Source of the DNA: Methyloglobulus sp.
GTDB lineage: Bacteria > Pseudomonadota > Gammaproteobacteria > Methylococcales > Methylomonadaceae
Length of the DNA: 13,759 bases
Assembly: GCA_013140405.1 (NCBI GenBank)
Contig: JABFSV010000219.1
Location: 1-13,759, forward strand
Reading direction: 5' to 3'
Below are positions 1 to 9,200 of the stretch, in pieces. Numbering within the stretch: the first letter of the stretch is position 1; the number at the start of each line of letters is the position of its first letter. The notes beneath the pieces were generated by a model. It saw only the letters and a program-made list of their open reading frames with translations. It was not told the DNA's origin and searched no databases. The translations under genes and the position numbers were made by a program.

Positions 1-1685
1 CATGAACCCAAGATGAAACCGAACAGGGCTATCAGTACCGATAAGATAACGCCGGTCTTGTTTGAGTTGATTTCAGCCAGTACCGGACTTAACAATCCTA
101 GCAAAAGCCCTAAAAATAGTAAAATGATGCCCATGTAACTCGGAGTCAAGCCGATAAACAGGTTTTTAATCAACGGTGTGAAAATTAGTAATCCTGGCAC
201 ACTGCCCAATAGCAAGATCATGAGAATGAATCGTGGATGGTTTTTGATGAAAGGCAATCTTGCTAAAATTAATGAAACCAACATGGCAAGCAAAGGCCAG
301 TAGAACAAAAAATTTGTCCCATTGTTGTATGTGAATAGTGCCATTAGCAACCAACAAACTGCAATTCCGAGAAAGAGTTCCGTGTTTGTTACCCATCTTT
401 TGATGACTAGGTAAGCACCACCGGATAATGCAATGTTTAAAAAAATAAATCCTAATAAATAACAGTAGCTATTGAATGTGTCGTCATAAGCGAACGTTTT
501 GTAATCTGGATGAAACGAGCGTATGACATACCAAAGGTAGCAATCTACCTTATACAAAGCAAAAATTAAAACAGGATAAGTCAATGTTGTGGTTAATAAA
601 GGTATTGGCCTGATTAACCTTGCTTTATAGTTGGCTACGCAGAGTGCTGCAAACAATGCCACCAACAATCCGCATAAGGCTATTGCCCAACTCATCGGGT
701 AATGAATAACGCCTAATCCGGGAAAATCGAAATAAATATGATTTTCAGCGTTTATGTTATCCAAGGGTTGATTACCAAAATGTTTGACCAACGCCAGCAT
801 AATTTCGCCTTCATGCTGTAAAGTGCCTTGATCTAAAAACTCTGGACGGTCTAGTTGTGTGTGATAGCTCTTGTGGCCTGCAATCGCGGCGAAATTCATC
901 CCAGGAATGCCCGCGCGTTTTAAAACGCTGAAATCGGTATCATTGGGTAAGCGTTTGTATACCTCATACATCAATGAATTGGTCATAACAAACGGCACAG
1001 CGGTGGCGAGTCCTTCGATAAGTTTGCCATTTCCCTCGCTGGTTTCAAACATCATGAATGCACCGCGATTGCCACGGTATTCAAAATTCAGCGCCATACC
1101 GATATTTTTTGCCCACGGATGTTGCTGCACAAAGGCTTCTGCACCGAGCAAGCCCATTTCTTCGCTATCGGTGAAAAGGCAAATTAAGTCATTTTGTAGT
1201 GTCTTGTGTGTTTTTAAGGCACTTAGCGTTTCCAGGATAGCCGCAACCGATGCACCGTCGTCGGCAGCGCCTGGACCGGTTTTTACCGAATCGTAATGGG
1301 CTGCAAGCAATAATGCCTTGCCGGGAGTGATTCCTTGTATTCTTGCCAATACATTATGGATTCTGCCGACCTGTTTTGTTTTCGGATTGACGACTAACGC
1401 TGATTGTATCTCCGGCTCAAGGCCTAATTCTTTAAGCTGGGTGAGCAAATATTTCCGAACATTTTCATTTTCAAGGCTGCCAGTCGGATGTGGATGCACT
1501 GCGATTTGCCGTACATGGGTCATGGCACGGGCTGAAGAAAATGTGGATTTGGGTGCGGAAAGCGAAGATTGGCTGGGTGGATAAGTGTGATAAATCCCTA
1601 TGCCTATCAGGGCCAACACACTGATAAGCAGAATAACACTGCATACTGGATTAATATGTTTTAGTGGTTGATGTTCATTTAGCAT
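1..1685 (-). CDS. M28-family membrane metallopeptidase, 3' end cut by window edge
   Basis: A zinc aminopeptidase-like protein with 561 complete codons visible; the C-terminus lies beyond base 1. Numbered from the ATG at 1685, a hydrophobic segment at about residues 14-33 anchors the N-terminus and a soluble M28 domain follows. All metal and catalytic positions of the family are visible: His130 in an AAHYDS motif, bridging Asp142 in ADDGAS, the Glu175-Glu176 pair in DSEEMG, Glu202 in NFEYRG (Asp in many relatives) and His275 in YHTQLD. From about residue 325 come roughly eight hydrophobic segments, giving a multi-pass C-terminal half like that of membrane M28 proteases of the yeast Pff1/FXNA type. 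The peptidase domain is inferred to face the periplasm. An in-frame ATG 24 bases upstream (1709), directly preceded by a stop codon, is an alternative start; neither start has a strong ribosome site. The gene points the same way as the oxoamine synthase, about 200 bp downstream of it. Its substrate is unknown. Confidence 0.9.
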   Translation of the reverse strand, partial: MLNEHQPLKHINPVCSVILLISVLALIGIGIYHTYPPSQSSLSAPKSTFSSARAMTHVRQIAVHPHPTGSLENENVRKYLLTQLKELGLEPEIQSALVVNPKTKQVGRIHNVLARIQGITPGKALLLAAHYDSVKTGPGAADDGASVAAILETLSALKTHKTLQNDLICLFTDSEEMGLLGAEAFVQQHPWAKNIGMALNFEYRGNRGAFMMFETSEGNGKLIEGLATAVPFVMTNSLMYEVYKRLPNDTDFSVLKRAGIPGMNFAAIAGHKSYHTQLDRPEFLDQGTLQHEGEIMLALVKHFGNQPLDNINAENHIYFDFPGLGVIHYPMSWAIALCGLLVALFAALCVANYKARLIRPIPLLTTTLTYPVLIFALYKVDCYLWYVIRSFHPDYKTFAYDDTFNSYCYLLGFIFLNIALSGGAYLVIKRWVTNTELFLGIAVCWLLMALFTYNNGTNFLFYWPLLAMLVSLILARLPFIKNHPRFILMILLLGSVPGLLIFTPLIKNLFIGLTPSYMGIILLFLGLLLGLLSPVLAEINSNKTGVILSVLIALFGFILGS

Positions 1686-1760
1686 CTTTACACCATAGCT
1701 ATTGGGCATTTACTCACAGAGCATTTCCTGATGAGCATGTTAGGAATAATGCTTAAGCCC

Positions 1761-1797
1761 CCGATGATCTAGGCAATCGGTTGGTTTGGAGCAAACC
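1761..1797. repeat. two small tandem hairpins in the gap after the oxoamine synthase gene
   Basis: Two adjacent inverted repeats lie in the gap between the oxoamine synthase stop and the peptidase start. CCGAT/ATCGG (1761-1765 and 1776-1780) has a 10-base loop, and GGTTTG/CAAACC (1783-1788 and 1792-1797) has a 3-base loop. Neither is followed by a T-tract on either strand, so a rho-independent terminator is not supported. They could protect the 3' end of the upstream message. I see no gene in 1710-1909. Confidence 0.25.
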
Positions 1798-1909
1798 TTA
1801 ACTTTACCCTGAGTTCGACATACACCCCTAAGTTAGAGGCATTTTAGGCCAGGTATCCGAGTTAGTGCGAGTACATTGGCTTGATTGCCATTTAATTAAC
1901 CCACACCCT

Positions 1910-3259
1910 TTAGAGTTTTTCGATTTCTTCAGCGGTCGCTTGAACAGTTTGCTGAATTTGTGCTTCGGTATGCTGGCAGGAAACAAAGAAACGCAGTCGC
2001 GCAGACTTTTCTGGTACCGCTGGATAGAGGATGGGCTGCACATTGATGCCGCGTTCGAACAATGCCGCAGATAAACGTGCCGCCCTGATTGAACTGCCGG
2101 TTATTGCAGGGATAACTGCCAAGCCTGTGCTGGTGCCGGTATCGATGCCGACCGCCCTGGCTTGTTCCAAGAAAAACTGCCCACGTTCTTGTAGTACGGT
2201 GACGCGTTCGGGTTCTTGTTGCATGTGCTTTAAGGCAGCCAATGACGCTGCGGCAAGTGGGGGAGACATGCCTACGCTATAGAGAAAACCTGGTGCGAGA
2301 AACTTCAGGTGTTCCACTAATGCCATTTCTCCGGCTATATATCCACCACAGCCCGCAAGGGTTTTGCTCAGCGTTCCCATCCAAATGTCTACGCTTCCGC
2401 CTTCGAGGTCGAAGTGTTCGCGGATACCTAGGCCAGTCTTGCCCATCACCCCGAACGAATGGGCTTCATCGACCATCAGGAAGGTTTTGTATTTATTTTT
2501 GATCTCTACAAATCGAGGTAAGTTGGGGTAGTCACCATCCATGCTATAAATGCCTTCTAGGACAATGAGTACCCGTTCAAAGTGATGGCGTTGTGCCGCG
2601 AGTAACTTATCCAGCGCAGCCCAATCATTGTGGGGGAAAGGCAGCCGTCTGGCACCTGAAAGAGTTATCCCTTGCAAGATGCTGTTATGAACCAGTTCGT
2701 CGTGCAGGATAAGGTCTTTCGAACCAAACAAATAGCCGATGGTAGTGACATTAGTGGCGTGTCCGCTAACTAATACAATAGCGTCGTCCACGCCATAGAC
2801 CTTGGCGATAGCCTGCTCCAGCTCACGATGGAGAGGGCGCTCACCAGACACAAGACGGCTTGCAGAAACGGATGTGCCATAGCAGTCGATAGCTCTTTTA
2901 GCGGCTTCAGCAATATCGGGGTGACCAGAAAGCCCAAGATAATTGTAACTAGCGTAGTTGATGTATTCACGGCCTCCAATTTGTGTGGTCGCACCAGCAA
3001 TGCCTTCGTGTAATTTGAAGAAAGGGTTGCCTATACCTAGCCTTGCCGCACCATCGTTAATGATGCGGATTTGCTGATAGCCTGGATGTAACTGAAAACG
3101 GTAATGTTGCTCTGGAATGTTGGTCGCACTGCTAGACGATTGGACAGGTATTTCTGTGTCATTTACTTGTTCGGTTTGTCTAAGCCTGCGTTCAAGAGCC
3201 TGTTGTATGAGCTTGTCTTTGATTTGGGCGGTAAGCCCAGGTAGTCCTTTTCGAGACAT
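1910..3259 (-). CDS. PLP-dependent alpha-oxoamine synthase (RkpG/WcbT-like), acyl-chain release enzyme
   Basis: A 449-residue fold-type I aminotransferase-like enzyme of the family of 8-amino-7-oxononanoate synthase, glycine C-acetyltransferase, 5-aminolevulinate synthase and serine palmitoyltransferase. These enzymes condense an amino acid with an acyl thioester, lose CO2 and give an alpha-amino ketone. Visible residues are Lys299 in GTLSKT (Schiff-base lysine), Asp264 and His267 in VDEAHSFG, His191 in the HNSI segment (ring-stacking position) and the glycine-rich stretch after Lys299. The family core is about 390 residues; here it is preceded by about 55-60 extra, partly helical and polar residues. 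The ATG sits one base after the synthase stop codon with no convincing ribosome site, so the two are probably one operon with coupled translation. The context implies that the acyl donor is the chain on the synthase ACP. The family is certain; the amino acid partner (glycine, alanine, serine or another) cannot be read. Pairings of this type occur in RkpA/RkpG, WcbR/WcbT and fungal Fum1/Fum8. Confidence 0.92.
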   Translation of the reverse strand: MSRKGLPGLTAQIKDKLIQQALERRLRQTEQVNDTEIPVQSSSSATNIPEQHYRFQLHPGYQQIRIINDGAARLGIGNPFFKLHEGIAGATTQIGGREYINYASYNYLGLSGHPDIAEAAKRAIDCYGTSVSASRLVSGERPLHRELEQAIAKVYGVDDAIVLVSGHATNVTTIGYLFGSKDLILHDELVHNSILQGITLSGARRLPFPHNDWAALDKLLAAQRHHFERVLIVLEGIYSMDGDYPNLPRFVEIKNKYKTFLMVDEAHSFGVMGKTGLGIREHFDLEGGSVDIWMGTLSKTLAGCGGYIAGEMALVEHLKFLAPGFLYSVGMSPPLAAASLAALKHMQQEPERVTVLQERGQFFLEQARAVGIDTGTSTGLAVIPAITGSSIRAARLSAALFERGINVQPILYPAVPEKSARLRFFVSCQHTEAQIQQTVQATAEEIEKL

Positions 3260-3260
3260 T

Positions 3261-6200
3261 CTAATGGATCATTCTATTGGTTGATGTGGAGTTTTTGGAC
3301 TGAATTTCCTCTGTTAGGTTAGAGATAGCCTCGACAGAAGCCACAATGCCATGTTGGGAGGCTACTTGTGCTACGTGGGCAAGTGTCGTTTGTTCTTCAG
3401 ATGAAGTTTCAATTGCATCATTTCCTCTCAGTTGTTGAATGATACGCTCTGCCAATTTCGTGATGGTGGGACTTTGGCTTAAAGCCATGACCGGCAACCG
3501 CGTACCAAAACGCGATTCGAGGGCAACAACAAGCTCAACTCCCATAAGGGAATCTAAACCCATGTCATAAATCGACCGCGTAGGGTCAATTTTGTCTGGG
3601 GAGACTCTAAGGATTTCGCCAACTTCGCTTTTGAGCATATCAATCAATGTTGTTAATAATTCAGCGTCCGAGAGTTCCGACAGCATGCTTTGGATATCGT
3701 CGAAACTGTCATTATCCTCATTATTGTCGCCAATATTCCGCGTTAGCTCACTGAATTTTGGTGTTAACGCACTCGGCAAGAAGCGGGAAAGTGCCTTCCA
3801 GTCAAGATCCATCACGCCAAGGCTCGAACAGTCCGCGACCAACATACTCTCAAGGGCATCCAGGGCTATAGCAGAGTTGATTGCCGATCCACCCATGCGG
3901 TTTTGCAAAGCGTCTTTGATTTTTTCGTTGCGTGCCAGAAATCCCACATCGTCAATTGCGCCCCAGCTCACACAAGTTGCAACTAAACCGCTAGAGCGGC
4001 GGTGCTTAGCCAAGGCTTCAAGGTAAGCATTGGCGGCTACATAGTTGCCTTGGCCAGGGTTGCCAAATAGGGTGGTGGCCGATGAGAAAAGGATAAATAA
4101 ATCAAGCGGCATGTTGAGAGTCAATTCATGCAAGTTTTGCGCGCCTACTATTTTAGGCGCAAGTACGCTACGGATTTGGTCTGCATCCATATTGCGTATC
4201 AGTCCATCATTTATGACTGTGGCAGCATGTACGATACCTTTGAGGGGCGGCATTTCCTTGGCTATTTTGTTTAGCAGCAGTGCAATAGCGTTTTTATCAG
4301 TAACATCGCATGAAACCGCGAGAACAGCTACCCCCTGTTGTTCTAGTTGGTTGATGGCGGTTATGGCTTCTTCGGAGGCAGGCCCGCTACGGCTGATTAA
4401 AACGAGATGACGAGCGCCTTTGCTGGCGAGCCATTCCGCAGTTTTAAGGCCAAAACCGCCTAAACCGCCTGTCACCAAATAAGACGCATCTGAAGAAAGC
4501 ACTAAAGGCTTTTGGGTAGTAATAGTTGGCTTATGGACATGGCTAATGCCATTCCGATAAGTTACGACTATTTTCCCGATCTGACGTGCTTGCTGCATAT
4601 AACGGAAAGCATCAACAATATTCTCAGCTTCGAAGACATGATAGGGCAAAGGATGTAGTACGCCTTCGCTAAACAATGTCATCAGTTCCGAAAACAAGCT
4701 ACGGGTGAGTTCAGGATGAACTTGCATCAGTTGGTCGGCATCAATGCCAAAGTAGCTGATATTGTTGCGGAAAGGGCGTAGCCCTAGTTTAGTGTTTTCG
4801 TAGAAATCGCGTTTGCCAAGCTCAAGAAAACGACCGAAAGGCTTAAGTACCTTGAAGTTACGGATCATGGCTTCCCCAGCAAGGGAATTAAGCACGACAT
4901 CGACACCTTTTCCATCGGTTTGAGCCAGGATTTCATCAGCAAAAGCCAACGAGCGGGAGTCAAAAATACGATTGACACCCAATAGCCGCAAAAAGTCGCG
5001 CTTTTCATCAGACCCAGCCGTAACGTAGATTTCGGCACCAATCCATTTTGCCAGTTGGATAGCCGCTATGCCTACACCACCTGCCGCACCATGGATTAGC
5101 ACTTTTTCGCCTGGTTGCAACCGTGCCAGATGGTGCAGGGCATAATAAACCGTGAAAAAAGTGCTGGGAATGGTTGCTGCCGCCTCAAAGGAGATTCCGG
5201 GCGGAATATGTGAGATTGCGCTGGCTTGGGTGATGACCTGGTTGGCAAAACTGGAAGAACCGAAACCTACGACTTGTTCCCCAGGTGCAAATCCCTTTAC
5301 TTTATTGCCTGCGCTTTGCACAACACCAGAAAACTCAAGACCTAACGTTGGGCCAGCGAAACCATTTTCGATAGCTTCATCAGAAAGCAAGCCAAGGGCG
5401 TACATGACATCACGGAAATTCAGGCCGGTAGCATGGACTTTAACCACAACTTCATCATCTGTTGGGGAAGGATTTGGATGGGCCTCCCATCGTAGATTAC
5501 GTAATTGACCGGAGATTTGGAAACCCAGGCATATCCTTGGGTTTTCGTCATGGTGTTCGTCGATCTGTGGTCTTGGTTCAAGGCGAAGGCGTGGTGCATA
5601 TCGTGCGCCATGACGGGTAAGAATGATTTCTTGTTCGTCGTCAGGCACATCGAATTCTTTGTCCAAAGCGGTAGCGACAGTTTCAATCGTTAAAATATCT
5701 TCTAAATCGACCAAACGGACATTAAAGTTTGAAGCCTCATTGATCAATGTGCGGCCAAATCCCCATAGTGCAGCATCTATTGGGATTGCGGTTGGGTTCG
5801 GAGTGCCGACGGAAATGCGTTGAGGGAGCAGGTCAGTTGCAGCACCTGATGTGATTAGCCAGCAAGTTGTATTTGTCTCTGTCGTTTCACACGCTTGAAT
5901 AATGTTAGCAGCAGTGGCGCATCGAGCTACCTGCTGGTTCAAGATGGTTTCTGCTTCGGTATTGGTTGGGTAAGGTGAGAGGCCTGCTATGTGCACAATG
6001 CCGTCGAGCAGCCCATAACTGGCGGTAGTGTCGAGCAACAAGGATTCAATATCGGCGGTATCGCCAGGGTAGGCCTGTACGACGAGATCCCCTCTTGCCT
6101 GCAATTTCATCGTTAAGCGATCAGATAACTGTGCAGAGTAACCGCTTTGGTCTGCGAACAAAATCCAACTGCGTGGCATGGCCTTACTTGATGGAATTGT

Positions 6201-9200
6201 CGATAAAGCCCTCTCAGCTTGTTGGGCAAGCAGCAAATAAGGGCCAGAGAGGGTGTCTGGGGATAGTTCAAAGGTGATGGCATCGGAAAAATCAAGTTGC
6301 TGCAATTGCAGTTGCCAGAACTGTGCAGTATGTTGATTTGATATCCACGCGCCACTTTCCGAAGCCGACCAATGCTCGAGTTGCCCACCAAAAACAAAGT
6401 CGATCCAGCGTGAAGGATGTTGTCCGATGACGATAAGTGAGCCGCCCTCCGTGAGGCTGGCACGAGCATACTCAAGTGCTGATAAGGCTTCGCTAAGAGT
6501 GCTGAAATCAAGTGTGACGATGGCAATCTGGCAATTGGGCGCTATATCAGGTTGCTGTATAGTGGCATCAATTAGGCAAGTATTTATGGCAGGAAAAGTT
6601 TCTTTGATCCGTACCGTTTCTTCAAGTGTCGTCGGTGATGTGCTGGCAAAAATATAATCACAGTTCACAAAATCCATGGATAGACAGATATCCATGATAA
6701 ATGAAGGTGAACCTTTGCTAATTTCCGTAATGCTAAGACGACGGCCTTCGGGCAATTTGCTTAGCCCCTGAATAATCAAATCTCGAAGAACCCAGCCAAT
6801 TTTCTGTTTACCCTTAGCGCCAAGTACCTGACGTGTCAGGGTTTCCATTGATGACTCTTGAGGGCAGAGTTGATCGAGAATTAAGCTCCCATCCAGGAGT
6901 GAATTAAGGTGCATCCCGATACGTCCTACGGAATGTATTATCTGAAAATAATCAGGGTAATCGGCAACCAGAATATTCCAAATATCTTGGGCTGAGGCTT
7001 GATCATCTTGGATTGGCAAAACTTTCCAGCCGTCATTGATCGGCATTAAGGCTTGATCATCCTGCGCTCTGGACAATAGATGCTCAAGGAACGGAATAAT
7101 TTCAGGGTTAGCTGTCTTACAGTCCAGGATTTTTTGGGAACAAAGCGTTTCACCATCCGTTATCAGAAGTTGTAGTGCCTGACGAGTAAACTGGCTGCAC
7201 AGGCTATCGAGCAAGGGATCCACTTCCTCCGAGTAGGAACGATAAGAACCTTTGAGTGCGGCACGTCTTGCCAGTTCGGTAATGGCTGAATGAACGTGTT
7301 CAAAGCGAATAATCGGCGTAGCGTTAAATGTTAAAACGTGAGGCTTTGGAATGCTGTGATAATTTAAAAAATGCAAATTATCAGCCGCATTTTTACTGAG
7401 CCGAACGCTGCGGAAGCGAACTTCATTGGCTATGGCTATAGGTATTCCATCGGTGTCAAAGACAGTAAATTCAGCAGTCAATGAGTGCGTGGTTCGACGC
7501 AGAAGTGTGGCGTGGGCAATTCCTGGTTTCGCATTGCTGGATTGAAAAGCGATTCGCCCTATCTTAATGGGGACAAAAGTAAAACCAACGTGGGCATCCA
7601 GCTCATTTTTCAACAATTGGATAATGAGCTGGAAGGTACAATCCAATAGGGCAGGGTGGAGATGGGTATGTTCCAGTTCATCTTCAATGCTTTCTGGTAT
7701 CTTAAAAACAGCTAGTGCAGAATTATCTTCAACCCATCCATAATCAATACACTGGAACGCTGGGCCGTAAGAAAGTCCAGCAGCAATGGTAAGCGCTTCA
7801 TGGCTAGTGCAACTGAAATCAGGAAGACGTGTAGGTAATACAGGCATTTCTTGCCGCAGCAAAATATCACGGGGTTCCCGCAAAACACGAGCCACTGCGT
7901 GCAAAGCCCAGGGTTCTGCGCTGACATATTCCCTGCCTTTGATAGTTAAACTGCCATCTCGAGGGTCGATGCTTAAGCGTATAAGTTTGCTGTGATCTTC
8001 AGTTAATAACAATGGGGAGACTATTTCAAGTTCCTCTATTTCGGCTAAGTCACCAGGATTCCAGGCTAACGTGGCTGCCACGACGAGTTCGAAAAAACCC
8101 GTACCAGGAAATACGGTTGCTCCCCCGACCACATGATCAGCCAATGAGGGGTTAAGTTTTGTGTCGAGCTGGTTTTCCCATGTAAGTTCATGTTGTTGGA
8201 GTGGATAACCCAATAGAGGGTGAATTTTACGTCGATCAAGCAAGCCTATGGATTCTGATGTCACAGGATGCCAATGGCGTTCGCGCTGCCAGGGATAGTT
8301 TGGCAATTTAACGAATTTCCCTTGAACCGGAAAGAAATGTTGCCAATTAACACGCGCTCCGGCGATAACTGCTTGGCTGTATGCGGCCCAAATTTTTTGA
8401 GAGCTATCGTCACCACGGGCAAGTGTAGGAATGACACGGCTTTCTATAGCCAAGTCTTTCACGCAATCATTTATATAGCTGCGTAAAACGGGATGTGGGC
8501 CGATTTCGACGAATATATTGATGCCGTCTTCTTGGCTATTCTTGATTGCTTGCTCAAACAATACAGGCTTACGGATGTTATGCCACCAGTATTTTGCGTT
8601 GAGTTCGGAGCCATTAAGCAACCCGCCTGTTACTGTGGAATAGTATGGGACTACCGTATCAACTGGATTTAACTTTGCCAACGTTTGCTTTAAGTTGACT
8701 TCGATTTCGTCCATAGCTGGGCTGTGAAATGCGTAGTCAAGTTCGAGTCGCCTATTGAAAATATTGTGCTGGTTTAGGTTTGACTCAAGCTGGGTGAGCG
8801 ATTTTGAGCTGCCGGCAATTGTCACGCCTTTGGAACTATTGATTCCCGCAATGACAAGCGATGTCTCAAGATTCAGTTCTTCCAGTAGTTTTTGAATGGC
8901 CTCCTGACCTAAGCCCACTGCGGTCATATTGCCTTTGCCTTTGGTTGTTCCTTGCTGATGGCTACGGTGGAAGATAACTTTGACCGCATCTTCAAGCGTT
9001 AATGCGCCTGATGCCCATGCTGCGGCTACTTCACCAACACTATGCCCCGCCACGGCTAATGGCATGATACCCAGATTCCGTAACATGTTTGTGATTCCGA
9101 CCTGAAGGGCAAACAGGGCAGGTTGTGCAATTTCAGTATGCTCGTAGCGGTTTTCGCCATTTTTGCCAGCCAATTCATCTTCAAGCGAGTAATCGGCATA

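Noticed and set aside
871..1584. Open frames on the plus strand antisense to the peptidase (141 and 88 codons)
   Set aside because: They lie opposite a gene with a complete set of M28 catalytic motifs, have no recognisable protein content and lack ribosome sites.
3264..3428. Thioesterase or reductase release domain at the synthase C-terminus
   Set aside because: Only about 55 polar residues follow the ACP, far too short for either domain, and there is no GxSxG motif.
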